In this document: positions 19,765 through 28,353 of the stretch, in pieces
Layout of the letters: every line of letters begins with the position of its first letter
Position numbering within the stretch: position 1 is the stretch's first letter
NCBI GenBank assembly: GCA_963719485.1
Contig: OY970387.1
Location: 4,154,001-4,218,000 of the forward strand
Length of the DNA stretch: 64,000 bases
Reading direction: 5' to 3'
DNA from: Bog-473 sp963719485
Lineage (GTDB): Bacteria > Actinomycetota > Acidimicrobiia > Acidimicrobiales > RAAP-2
The notes under the pieces: model-generated
Seen by the model: only the letters and a program-made list of their open reading frames with translations
What the model was told of the DNA's origin: nothing
The model's database searches: none
Made by a program: the position numbers and the translations under genes

Positions 19765-19838
19765 ACAGCCGGCCTCACCAGCGATCAGCTCGGGGCGTGG
19801 CATCATTCGGTCCCTCCGCCCCCATGGAATGAGTCCGG

Positions 19839-20828
19839 TTAGGCGCGGTCGTCGCCTGGAAGCGTGTCGGCAGTGAATCCCCAAGGCACGCCGTCGCTCG
19901 TCTTGGGATCGGTGATAATCATGGAGCCTGTGTCGGCACGGAGTGCGACATTGTGCGCTTCGAGGCGACGGCGGACCTTGTCCAGATCTGCCACCTTGAG
20001 TGTGATCGAGTGATAGCAATCGTTGGGCAATCTCGGTTCCAGATCAGCATACGCCGCGGTGCCGACGTCTGGCACCGCAATCTCATAGACACCATCAGCT
20101 AGCCGCACGTAGACGCTCAGGGTCTCAAGCGCCTCATTTCGACCCTGGTGGATGATTGTGCCACCAAAGAGATCAACGAAAAGCTTCTGCATTCGCTCGG
20201 GCTGTGTCGTCAGAGTTGTGTGATGCGAAGTGAAGTCGATGCCGAGGGGGTCGTCCTCGCGGCGCGGTCCTAGCTCCCAGCCCTCGACCATTCGCGGATC
20301 GATCGAGTTTGGGAATTGTGGAGAGATGAACTGATACTCGAGGCCGATGTCGTCCGGCAGGGTCAAGAACATCACGGCCGATGACTGCCGGGCGGTGGGC
20401 GGCTCATCTCCGTTGTCTTCCCCGCTCATTCCCACTACCTTGACGCCCGAATTCCGGAGGCGGTGGTAGAGCTCTTCGATGCCATCGACATACCACCCGT
20501 AGCCTTCAAGGTGAGCCTCTTCCACTGAGGGAAACCGCTGGACTCCGCGTGAGATAAATAAATTGGGGTCGATGTAGTCCATCAAGATGTCGCGAATCAT
20601 GGTGAAGGTCGAGAAGTCCGTACGGTTGTCCGGGTCCTGCTCCTTGGCGGCAAAACCTACGTCGCGGCGAGTGCTCGGCAATCCGAAGACCGTCTCGTAC
20701 CACTCCTCGGAAGCCGTGAGATCCGGCACCAGAATGGTCGGATGGAACATGTAGGTCAGCCGGTAGGGCAGGTCGGTTTTGGCGCCGCCTTCAGGTCGGG
20801 TCGTACCACCTTCGGACCGTGCGCTCAT
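19839..20828 (-). CDS. VOC-family protein with two glyoxalase-like modules
   Basis: A 329-aa protein with two vicinal-oxygen-chelate modules. The first starts at about residue 26 (MFHPTILVPDLTASEEWYETVFG). The second starts at about residue 203 (HHTTLTTQPERMQKLFVDLFGG). The family includes glyoxalases, epimerases and extradiol dioxygenases, all using a divalent metal. I cannot choose among these. The upstream region has CATATATAG at 20936-20944, which could be part of its promoter. Confidence 0.78.
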   Translation of the reverse strand: MSARSEGGTTRPEGGAKTDLPYRLTYMFHPTILVPDLTASEEWYETVFGLPSTRRDVGFAAKEQDPDNRTDFSTFTMIRDILMDYIDPNLFISRGVQRFPSVEEAHLEGYGWYVDGIEELYHRLRNSGVKVVGMSGEDNGDEPPTARQSSAVMFLTLPDDIGLEYQFISPQFPNSIDPRMVEGWELGPRREDDPLGIDFTSHHTTLTTQPERMQKLFVDLFGGTIIHQGRNEALETLSVYVRLADGVYEIAVPDVGTAAYADLEPRLPNDCYHSITLKVADLDKVRRRLEAHNVALRADTGSMIITDPKTSDGVPWGFTADTLPGDDRA

Positions 20829-21021
20829 GGCGTTCTCCCAGGTCTTTGCGTCTGCCCCGCCGCGATCCGGCTCGCAACGGCCCGCGAGATGGCGCGGCGC
20901 CCGAGGATCCCCCGATGAGGCGAGTTATTGGGTTGTCATATATAGCTGCAATATTGAGATTAGAACCGAACCTCGGACCCCGCAAGTCGCTGGCACGAGC
21001 GTTTGACCAGTAGTGGCAGCT

Positions 21022-21771
21022 TCAGCGTGATCGATCCTTCCACCGAGCGAGTCGCTCGGCCGTGTCGGTCGGGCGACCAAACGGGACACTTCGCTCATAT
21101 GTCAGGGCATCGGACCTCGTGCGGTCCGCTGCTGCTCGAAGAAGTGCTTTGTCGATGCGGTTCGTCTCTGGCGAATTGGCGACGATTTCAGCAGCAAGCA
21201 GGTCGACCTCTTCGTCCAATTGATCTTCTTCCGTGCATCGCTCAACCAGGCCAATGGATGCGGCTTCCGATCCGCTGATCCGTCTGCTCGTAAACATGAG
21301 CTCCTTCGCCCTCGCCACACCTATCCTTTCGGGCAATCGGATCGACATCCCCCATATGGGAACCAAGCCCCACTGACCATGGGTGTCACCGAGCCGCGCG
21401 GACGTCGCAGCAACCAGTAGGTCACAGGCGAGAGCGACTTCGAGGCCACCGGTCAGGCAATGGCCTCGTATCTTTGCGATCGTCGGCTGTGGCAACCGCT
21501 CCAGGGCGTCGATCGTGTCTTGCTCAAAATACAGGACCCGTTCGCGCTCGTGATCTTCAAGCGCTTCGATTTCATGACCGGCACAGAATGAGCGGCCAGC
21601 ACCCGTGAGGATCACGCAGCGTATCGAACGGTCCGTACGGATGGCGTCTATATGCCCTCTCAGTTCTGAGAACACCTCGGCATTTAGCGCGTTGAGCTTG
21701 TCGGGACGATTCAGCGTGATTGTGGCAACGCCGGCCGAATCGCTCCGAAGTACGGGGTTGGTACTTGTCAT
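21022..21771 (-). CDS. Enoyl-CoA hydratase/isomerase (crotonase fold)
   Basis: A 249-aa crotonase, average length for the family. It has NRPDKLNALNAEV, the oxyanion-hole segments GAGRSFCAGHEIEAL and IRGHCLTGGLEVALACD, and the C-terminal ERIGVARAKELMFT. The segment around the usual catalytic Glu residues reads DTHGQWGLVPIWGMS, so the reaction may differ from simple hydration. It sits 65 bp downstream of the TetR gene on the same strand and may be in its transcript. Confidence 0.87.
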   Translation of the reverse strand: MTSTNPVLRSDSAGVATITLNRPDKLNALNAEVFSELRGHIDAIRTDRSIRCVILTGAGRSFCAGHEIEALEDHERERVLYFEQDTIDALERLPQPTIAKIRGHCLTGGLEVALACDLLVAATSARLGDTHGQWGLVPIWGMSIRLPERIGVARAKELMFTSRRISGSEAASIGLVERCTEEDQLDEEVDLLAAEIVANSPETNRIDKALLRAAADRTRSDALTYERSVPFGRPTDTAERLARWKDRSR

Positions 21772-21836
21772 CAGCCCTCCGGGACATGTGATCTAAGGGA
21801 GTCAAGCTTGTGGTGAGACGACTACCTCAATCGAAG

Positions 21837-22514
21837 TCAGAAGTCTTCCAGTGGCTGTACGAGCCCCACAATCTGCAATGCCATGCTGCCGTAGTGACGC
21901 ACGATTCGGTCCTCGTCGATGGGACCGTCTTCTCGAAACCAGACTGATACGCCGATTCCCATATCTAGAATTGCGTAAGAAGCGAGTCGGGACGAGTTGA
22001 CCCTAAAGGTGCCCACCATACGGCCGCGCTCGATTATGTCTCGAAACCCTCGTTCGTATTTGTCCCGGCGGTCAAGCAACAAGGACCGCGAAGGCTCATC
22101 TAAACTCTGGATCTCGCGGTTGCTCACGCAAGCCTCTAAGCGATGTCTGGCTTGATACTGAACGTGAGCTTCAACCGCACGCTTCAACTGGTCAGCCGGG
22201 TCGGATCCCTCCGAGACGGCCGCAGCGTAATTACCGAGGATGCGATCCATCGTGGTGATCATGATCTCTGCGAGCATTTCCTGCTTAGAGGAGAAGTACT
22301 TGTAGATGCTCGGCCCACGGATGCCGGCACGCTGGCCCACGTCAGCCATGGTTGTCTCTCGGTACCCCTGGACCGCGAACAGCTCAAGAGCCCCTTGGAG
22401 GATGGCGGATCTCCTATCCGTCGGATCTACTGGGTCGACCCTGATCCCGGGAACATGAGAGCGACCGATGTACTCATGAACAGCTTCCTCAACCGAAACT
22501 CGCCGTTCCACCAC
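21837..22514 (-). CDS. TetR-family transcriptional regulator
   Basis: A 225-aa protein (GTG start at 22514). The N-terminal helix-turn-helix follows an extension of about 30 residues: AILQGALELFAVQGYRETTMADVGQRAG, ending in SIYKYFSSKQEML, the TetR recognition pattern. The C-terminal ligand domain is generic. It probably represses acyl-CoA genes nearby. The block CCTATATAG-CGAACGA upstream (22622-22637) is nearly repeated upstream of the liv operon, a possible common target. Confidence 0.88.
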   Translation of the reverse strand: MVERRVSVEEAVHEYIGRSHVPGIRVDPVDPTDRRSAILQGALELFAVQGYRETTMADVGQRAGIRGPSIYKYFSSKQEMLAEIMITTMDRILGNYAAAVSEGSDPADQLKRAVEAHVQYQARHRLEACVSNREIQSLDEPSRSLLLDRRDKYERGFRDIIERGRMVGTFRVNSSRLASYAILDMGIGVSVWFREDGPIDEDRIVRHYGSMALQIVGLVQPLEDF

Positions 22515-23039
22515 GACTATCGTGCCCGCCGTTCCTTCTCTTCTCTTTTCCTTCGGCTCCTTCGGCCCATGACGAGATCCCCCCAGAGATCACCACGAAG
22601 GTCCTCCCGCAGCCGCCACATCCTATATAGCGAACGAACGGTACTGAGCGAGAACCTGCGCCCTCATCGGCTTTATCGATCGATCGCGCCAAAGTGCTCC
22701 CGGGGGCACAAGAATCCACGTTCTTGGGGCTGTGTATCGACAGAATCCACCTGCCGACTGCCGCCGAGTATGAAGCCCGAACGTCCCGTCGGTCGGAAGG
22801 AGCGCCAGACGAGACGCGGCACTCGATGAGGAGCGCTCGCCTCCATGTCGCAATATGCCATACAAGGCCTCGAACGATAGAGCTCGGAATTCGGCCTGTC
22901 CATCTCCTGGGGCGCGATTTGCGGCCCACCAGGAACTGATCGCGTCGCCCGTACGACCGCGCAGCTGAGAATTCAAGCAGCGTCTCGGGTCGGGGACCTT
23001 GAGGTCGAAGGGCGCCTCGGGACCCAGACGGCTGAATCC
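22515..23039. other. Intergenic region with no confident gene
   Basis: About 525 bp between two minus-strand genes. Several frames are open here, but none shows a recognisable family, a Shine-Dalgarno or codon bias like the neighbours. CCTATATAG at 22622-22630 is the only clear signal and may belong to the promoter of the TetR gene. Confidence 0.4.
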
Positions 23040-23690
23040 CTAGCTGGTGCGCTCGTTCGATTCGGGCGACAGAAGCTGGTTCAGTAACTCCCTGTCTTCC
23101 GCCTTGAGGGCAGCCATGGCGGCGTTTCGCTTCGGCTTTGGAGTGGAAAGTTGATCGGTGAGGAGCGCCAGATTGCTCTCGCAATTCTCGAGCTTCTCTC
23201 TCAAGTCCTCTCGATCAGCGATGGTCTTCTTGAGCTCAGATTTCGTTCGAGCGAGCTCCTTCGTCAATTGTCCGTTCTCTCGCTCGAGACGTTGCGCCTG
23301 GCGACGCGGCAGTGGTCCGTCTGCTCCGTTTTCAGTCGAGCTCGTCGATACGGACTGGATGACTCTCGTAAGGAGCGCAGCCGCGAGCTGGTCATAGTCG
23401 ACCTCAGCTTCGACCGCGGGGGATGGTGAATCGACTCTCTTCCCCGTTTTCCGTGTCGTGCGATTCCCTTGTTCGGCCAGTGCGATGCGGTAGGTCCGCT
23501 TTCCTCGAACGGAGCGAGCCAACGTCCCCTGATTCTCCATGACTGCAATCATCTGAGTAAATGCAGCGGAGGAGCCCTTGAACTTCAACTCCTCGCGAAA
23601 CTTCGCAGTCGCTCGGCCGGCAGGGTCTTCGACTGGGCCGTGTTCGTGAAGGTAATCGATAACCCCCTGACTATTCTTTGGGTCTGACAA
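23040..23690 (-). CDS. Hypothetical protein: winged-helix-like N-terminus plus coiled coil
   Basis: A 216-aa protein I do not recognise. The TTG start at 23690 has a very good AAAGGAGGG a few bases upstream. Residues 1-70 look like a small helix-turn-helix module (VIDYLHEHG, then MIAVMENQGTLARSVRGKRTYRI). A Ser/Pro linker follows. Residues about 125-190 are a charged coiled coil (RQAQRLERENGQLTKELART and on). This may be a DNA-binding or dimerising protein. It stands between two TetR genes. Confidence 0.6.
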   Translation of the reverse strand: MSDPKNSQGVIDYLHEHGPVEDPAGRATAKFREELKFKGSSAAFTQMIAVMENQGTLARSVRGKRTYRIALAEQGNRTTRKTGKRVDSPSPAVEAEVDYDQLAAALLTRVIQSVSTSSTENGADGPLPRRQAQRLERENGQLTKELARTKSELKKTIADREDLREKLENCESNLALLTDQLSTPKPKRNAAMAALKAEDRELLNQLLSPESNERTS

Positions 23691-23835
23691 CTTCCCTCCT
23701 TTGAGCGAGTGCTACTGGTTCCGCCCGGTCCGTTCCCGAGACTCGTGCTCCCAGATTCTGAGTTCAATACTGCGGCAGTTTAGCGGATTCTTAGACGAAT
23801 ATCACTTTCCATCTTATACTGAATCTCCCTAATCA

Positions 23836-23871
23836 CCGTTAGCCCCCACTCTCCCCAAACCAGGCTAACGG
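23836..23871. repeat. Perfect 9-bp inverted repeat, intergenic
   Basis: CCGTTAGCC (23836-23844) and GGCTAACGG (23863-23871) are exact reverse complements separated by 18 bp. It lies between the TetR gene ending at 24053 and the coiled-coil gene starting at 23690. It could be an operator or an RNA hairpin. No T-run follows on the transcribed strand, so a classic terminator is unlikely. Confidence 0.6.
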
Positions 23872-23923
23872 GTATTAGCGCTCCGCAGATGGGCTCCGAC
23901 GCAGTTCAATGCGAGCCGACTGC

Positions 23924-23969
23924 TTTTTGCAGTATTCACGCTCATATTTTTGCAGTATTCACGCTCATA
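23924..23969. repeat. Perfect tandem duplication of 23 bp
   Basis: Two identical 23-bp copies, each TTTTTGCAGTATTCACGCTC plus ATA, lie back to back at 23924-23946 and 23947-23969. The gap between 23691 and 24052 holds no gene. The repeat could be a recent slippage duplication or a duplicated regulator site. Confidence 0.85.
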
Positions 23970-24052
23970 AACGACGTCGGGCAAAGACTTCGGACTCTTT
24001 AGCGTCAATCAAGGCACTCCCAACGAGACGCCGCCCTCTCTGCAACCGAGAC

Positions 24053-24682
24053 CTACGGACCTATCGCTGTCAGCTTGACGTCCTCTGATCCTGGGTTTCG
24101 GGCCGAACTGTCGCCCACGTGGTCGATGAGCCCGAGTGCGCGTTCTGCCAGCCCCACGAGCTCTCGTCGCGCAAGACCTGTGCTGCCCATATATGGCGTC
24201 GAGTTCAAAAGACCAAATATCGCATGGGCACGCACCCGGGCTTTTGCAAGCGTCAGCGCAGGATCGAGTTCCTGGAGGGTCCCTGCCCAGAGTTCGAGAT
24301 ACTCGCGCTGCATTTTTCTCACGCTTCGGCTGTCTTCCAAATCGAGCGATCCCAAATCTCGATCCTGTACGCGAATGAGGGCAGGCTGGCTTACGGCAAA
24401 GGCGGCATGGAACCGAACAAGAGCTCCCATCGAGTCAGCTGGACTACTCCCCGGCACAGCTACCTGACGGCCTCCCTCGACCAGGTGCTTGCTGATATCG
24501 AGAAGCATCTGGGCCAAAATGGCCTTCTTGTTCGCGAAGTGCTTGTAGATCGCCGGGCCGCTGGTCCCACATGCCGCGCCGATATCCTCGATTGAGGTGC
24601 CGGCGAACCCGCGGTCGGCGAACAGTCGCGCCGCCTCGCGCAGAATGCGCTCGCTCGTATGTAGCGTCCTGGTTTCCTGCAT
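24053..24682 (-). CDS. TetR-family regulator, likely repressor of the carboxylase operon
   Basis: A 209-aa TetR protein. The N-terminal helix-turn-helix reads ILREAARLFADRGFAGTSIEDIGAACG and ends PAIYKHFANKKAIL. It is divergent from the carboxylase/HMG-CoA lyase operon, with only 67 bp between start codons. That gap contains a perfect palindrome (24696-24715). This is the standard layout of a local TetR repressor controlling itself and the neighbouring operon. The inducer is probably an acyl-CoA, inferred from context only. Confidence 0.9.
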   Translation of the reverse strand: MQETRTLHTSERILREAARLFADRGFAGTSIEDIGAACGTSGPAIYKHFANKKAILAQMLLDISKHLVEGGRQVAVPGSSPADSMGALVRFHAAFAVSQPALIRVQDRDLGSLDLEDSRSVRKMQREYLELWAGTLQELDPALTLAKARVRAHAIFGLLNSTPYMGSTGLARRELVGLAERALGLIDHVGDSSARNPGSEDVKLTAIGP

Positions 24683-24695
24683 CTTCTAGACAGGA

Positions 24696-24715
24696 AGGTT
24701 AACAAAGTCTAACCT
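24696..24715. promoter_or_regulatory. Candidate TetR operator
   Basis: AGGTTA (24696-24701) and TAACCT (24710-24715) are perfect inverted arms around an 8-bp spacer ACAAAGTC. The site lies in the 67-bp gap between a TetR gene and the carboxylase operon, where it could block both promoters. Confidence 0.65.
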
Positions 24716-24749
24716 GGCGCTCGGTCGACAATCCCACCCCTGGTGCTAT

Positions 24750-26363
24750 ATGGACGAGACTTTGCTCCGGACACAATATAACCCGGAGATTCAACATTCT
24801 AAGAACAACGCGGCCGCGCTCGATGCCGCCACCGGGGAGCTTCTGGCTCGACTTCGGCTGGTTCGCATGGGGGGATCCAAGGAGTCGCGTCAACGCCATA
24901 CTGAACGCGGCAAGCTTCTATCTCGGTCTCGAGTGGACACGCTGCTCGATCCGGGAAGCCCATTTCTCGAGCTCTCCCCCCTTGCTGCCCTCAATATGTA
25001 CGACAACGAGGCTCCTGGCGCCGGCCTTATCACCGGCATCGGCCGCGTGTCCGGCCGCGAGTGCATGGTCGTGGCGAACGACGCCACCGTCAAGGGCGGT
25101 ACCTACTATCCGATCACTGTCAAAAAGCACTTACGCGCACAAGAAGTCGCGATGCAGAACCGGCTGCCTTGCATCTATCTCGTTGACAGCGGTGGGGCCT
25201 TTCTCCCTCGACAAGACGAGGTGTTTCCCGACAGAGACCATTTCGGCCGCATCTTCTACAACCAGGCCACCATGAGCGCCCGCGGGATCGCTCAGATCTC
25301 CGCCGTCATGGGCTCGTGTACTGCCGGAGGTGCCTATGTGCCGGCGATGAGCGACGAGTCGGTGATCGTGAGGAACCAGGGAACCATCTTTCTCGGCGGT
25401 CCCCCACTGGTCAAGGCGGCAACAGGCGAAGTCGTCAGTGCCGAAGATTTAGGGGGTGGAGAACTCCATGCTCGAACCAGCGGCGTCGTCGACCACTTGG
25501 CCGATGATGACGGCCACGCCCTTCGCATCATCAGGCGTATTGTCTCCGAACTGGCTCCACGGACTGAGGCGCCCTGGGTCACTCAACCTGCCCTGGCACC
25601 CGACGTTGATCCGGCTGATCTCTACGGAGTAGTGCCGTCCGATTCTCGAACGCCCTACGACGTCCGAGAGGTAATTGCCCGTCTTGTCGATGGGAGCCTC
25701 TTCAGTGAATTCAAGTCGGAGTATGGCGCCACTCTCGTGACCGGCTTCGCCCGATTGCAGGGCCATCCAGTCGGAATCGTCGCGAACAACGGCGTCCTCT
25801 TCTCTGAATCAGCCCTCAAGGGAGCCCACTTCATCCAACTCTGCGACCAGCGCCGGATTCCTCTCGTCTTCTTGCAAAACATCACCGGATTCATGGTCGG
25901 CCGCGAGTACGAGGCCGGAGGAATAGCCAAGCATGGAGCCAAAATGGTCACTGCGGTGGCCTGTGCGCGCGTGCCCAAGCTCACTGTGGTGATTGGGGGT
26001 TCCTTCGGGGCCGGCAATTATTCGATGTGCGGGAGGGCGTATTCGCCTCGATTCCTCTGGATGTGGCCCAACGCTCGCATCTCCGTCATGGGTGGTGAGC
26101 AGGCCGCCGCCGTGCTCGCCACGGTGCGTCGCGACCAGATGGAACAGCGGGGGGAATCGTGGAGCGCTGATGCCGAGGAGAGTTTCAGAGCTCCCATTCG
26201 TCAGCAGTACGAAGAGCAAGGGCACCCCTACTACGCCACTGCTCGACTCTGGGACGATGGCATCATCGATCCACTCGATACTCGAGATGTGCTCGGCCTG
26301 GCTTTGTCCGTTTGTGCAAACGCGCCGTTGGAACCTGTGTCCTACGGCGTGTTTCGGATGTAG
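24750..26363 (+). CDS. Acyl-CoA carboxylase carboxyltransferase (beta) subunit, methylcrotonyl-CoA type
   Basis: A 537-aa carboxyltransferase. N-terminal crotonase-fold motifs include GSCTAGGAYVPAMSDE and QGTIFLGGPPLVKAATGE. The C-terminal half has NITGFMVGREYEAGGIAKHGAKM, GSFGAGNYSMCGRAY and WPNARISVMGGEQAA, all typical of the 3-methylcrotonyl-CoA / geranyl-CoA carboxylase branch. It transfers carboxyl from biotin to the acyl-CoA. The alpha subunit starts 4 bp after its stop, and HMG-CoA lyase follows, which supports a methylcrotonyl- or isoprenoid-type substrate. It is the first gene of a seven-gene operon. Confidence 0.93.
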   Translation: MDETLLRTQYNPEIQHSKNNAAALDAATGELLARLRLVRMGGSKESRQRHTERGKLLSRSRVDTLLDPGSPFLELSPLAALNMYDNEAPGAGLITGIGRVSGRECMVVANDATVKGGTYYPITVKKHLRAQEVAMQNRLPCIYLVDSGGAFLPRQDEVFPDRDHFGRIFYNQATMSARGIAQISAVMGSCTAGGAYVPAMSDESVIVRNQGTIFLGGPPLVKAATGEVVSAEDLGGGELHARTSGVVDHLADDDGHALRIIRRIVSELAPRTEAPWVTQPALAPDVDPADLYGVVPSDSRTPYDVREVIARLVDGSLFSEFKSEYGATLVTGFARLQGHPVGIVANNGVLFSESALKGAHFIQLCDQRRIPLVFLQNITGFMVGREYEAGGIAKHGAKMVTAVACARVPKLTVVIGGSFGAGNYSMCGRAYSPRFLWMWPNARISVMGGEQAAAVLATVRRDQMEQRGESWSADAEESFRAPIRQQYEEQGHPYYATARLWDDGIIDPLDTRDVLGLALSVCANAPLEPVSYGVFRM

Positions 26364-26367
26364 CGCG

Positions 26368-28353
26368 ATGTTTGACACGGTTCTTGTGGCGAATCGCGGC
26401 GAGATCGCCGTGCGGATTATGCGCACGCTCCGCCGTCTCGGTATCCGTTCTGTCGCCGTCTATAGCGACGAGGACCGCTCGGCGCGCCACGTCCGAGAAT
26501 CGGACCATGCAGTGAGGCTGGGGGCAGCCCCGGCCGTTGAGAGCTACCTCTCGGTGGAACGCCTCATTGCAGCAGCCGCCGAAACTGGCGCACAGGCAAT
26601 CCACCCCGGATACGGGTTTCTCGCCGAGAGCGCCCACTTCGCGAATTCCTGTCGCGAACAAGGGATTGTCTTCGTTGGCCCCCCGGTCCACGCAATCGCG
26701 TTGATGGGCGACAAGATTCGAGCGAAACGCACAGTGAAAGCTGCCGGCGTGGCCGTGGTTCCCGGGCGGAACGACCCGGAGATGTCCGACGACGACCTCG
26801 TTGCGGCGGCCAATGAGATTGGCTATCCGGTGCTCGTCAAACCTTCGGCGGGCGGAGGCGGCAAGGGAATGCGACTTGTCCAGGACCCGCAGCAACTACG
26901 TGCGGAGCTCCCCGGTGCCCGCCGGGAGGCATTGGCCTCTTTCGGCGACGGCACCATGTTCTTGGAGCGTTTCATTCAATCGCCACGTCACATCGAGATC
27001 CAGATCCTTGCTGACAACTACGGGTCTGTGGTCCACCTTGGTGAGCGCGAGTGCAGCCTCCAAAGGCGGCATCAAAAGATCATTGAGGAGACACCCTCGG
27101 TTCTCCTCACCGAGGATCAGCGAGTCACCATGGGCGAGGCCGCAAAAGCGATAGCACGTTCGGTCGACTACCAGGGTGTCGGCACCGTGGAGTTCATTGC
27201 GTCGACCAATGCTCCCGAGGACTTCTTCTTCATTGAGATGAACACTCGGCTCCAAGTGGAGCACCCGGTAACCGAGCTGGTGACGGGTATCGACCTTGTT
27301 GAACAGCAACTACGCGTTGCTGCAGGCGAACCGCTGTCCTTCGGCCAGGCCGATATTCGCTTCACCGGCCACGCCATCGAGGGCCGCGTCTACGCCGAAG
27401 ACCCGTCACGCGGGTTCGTCCCGAGTGGCGGTGCCGTCCTCTCGCTTCGAGAGCCTGAGGAGGAGGGGGTCCGCGTCGATAGCTCCCTCTTGGCCGGCGG
27501 GCATGTGGGCACCACATACGATCCGATGCTCAGCAAGGTGGCAGCGTGGGGGCAAGACCGCAAGACGGCTCTGGCACGACTGGATCGGGCCCTCGCCAAG
27601 ACGGTCATCTTGGGGTGCTCCACCAATCTCTCATTTCTCCAGCTGCTTCTGAACCATCCAGACGTGACGGCTGGCAACATCGATACCGAATTGGTCGATC
27701 GCGACCTTGTCAGTTTGGTGGCCCTGCCTTCACCAATCCCCGCCTATGTTGCGTTTGCCGCCGATCGGCTCCTTCGGGAAGAGGCGATCTCTGAGGACCT
27801 CGATCAGTGGAGCAGTCCAGACGGCTGGCGTCTGGGCGGACCCTCTGCTCCCCTCTCGTGGACCGTTGTCGGGCCGGAGATGGAGTCGGTGGATGTACAA
27901 ATCTGCGGTCGATCATCACGCGCTCAAGTAACCATCGGTGAAGCGACTCCGCACTCCGTAAGCAGTGACCTAACGCCTGACGGATTCTTGCTCACGATCG
28001 ACGGCCAGACGCGGCCCGCCATGGTGGCAACTCTGGGGCTTACGACCTGGGTCTGGATAGACGGAGAAACGTCCGCTCTGACCGAAGTGGCTGAAGAGCG
28101 CGGGGGTTCACGCTCGAGCGAGCTCGAGAACGAGGTGCGTAGTCCCATGCCAGGAACAGTCACTGCCCTCCACGTGAAAGTCGGGGACCCAGTCGAGAAG
28201 GGCCAGCCACTGCTCGTTGTCGAGGCTATGAAAATGGAATACACCCTGGCGGCGCCGCGGGGTGGCCGGGTTCAGGGGCTCTTCGCTTCGGTCGGCGGGC
28301 GTGTTCAGTCTGACGCTGTGCTCGTTTCCTTCGATCCGGTGCGCCCGTCGTGA
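26368..28353 (+). CDS. Acyl-CoA carboxylase alpha subunit (biotin carboxylase plus biotin carrier)
   Basis: A 661-aa protein starting at 26368, 4 bp after the beta-subunit stop; a frame open from 25993 overlaps the beta gene and is not used. The biotin carboxylase part begins MFDTVLVANRGEIAVRIMRT, has the ATP-grasp loop SAGGGGKGMRLV and the catalytic FIEMNTRLQVEHPVTE. The C-terminal biotinyl domain carries EAMKME, with the lysine to be biotinylated, after PMPGTVTALHV. With the upstream subunit it forms an ATP-dependent acyl-CoA carboxylase. Confidence 0.95.
   Translation: MFDTVLVANRGEIAVRIMRTLRRLGIRSVAVYSDEDRSARHVRESDHAVRLGAAPAVESYLSVERLIAAAAETGAQAIHPGYGFLAESAHFANSCREQGIVFVGPPVHAIALMGDKIRAKRTVKAAGVAVVPGRNDPEMSDDDLVAAANEIGYPVLVKPSAGGGGKGMRLVQDPQQLRAELPGARREALASFGDGTMFLERFIQSPRHIEIQILADNYGSVVHLGERECSLQRRHQKIIEETPSVLLTEDQRVTMGEAAKAIARSVDYQGVGTVEFIASTNAPEDFFFIEMNTRLQVEHPVTELVTGIDLVEQQLRVAAGEPLSFGQADIRFTGHAIEGRVYAEDPSRGFVPSGGAVLSLREPEEEGVRVDSSLLAGGHVGTTYDPMLSKVAAWGQDRKTALARLDRALAKTVILGCSTNLSFLQLLLNHPDVTAGNIDTELVDRDLVSLVALPSPIPAYVAFAADRLLREEAISEDLDQWSSPDGWRLGGPSAPLSWTVVGPEMESVDVQICGRSSRAQVTIGEATPHSVSSDLTPDGFLLTIDGQTRPAMVATLGLTTWVWIDGETSALTEVAEERGGSRSSELENEVRSPMPGTVTALHVKVGDPVEKGQPLLVVEAMKMEYTLAAPRGGRVQGLFASVGGRVQSDAVLVSFDPVRPS

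Noticed and set aside
22489..23184. Minus-strand frame of 231 codons
   Set aside because: It overlaps the coiled-coil gene and a TetR gene in other frames, with Arg/Gly/Ser-rich sequence, no family motif and no ribosome site.
23836..23871. Intrinsic terminator for the TetR gene
   Set aside because: The hairpin is more than 180 bp from the stop and has no T-run on the transcribed strand.
25993..26367. N-terminal extension of the carboxylase alpha frame
   Set aside because: It lies inside the beta-subunit gene; the biotin carboxylase fold starts at 26368.
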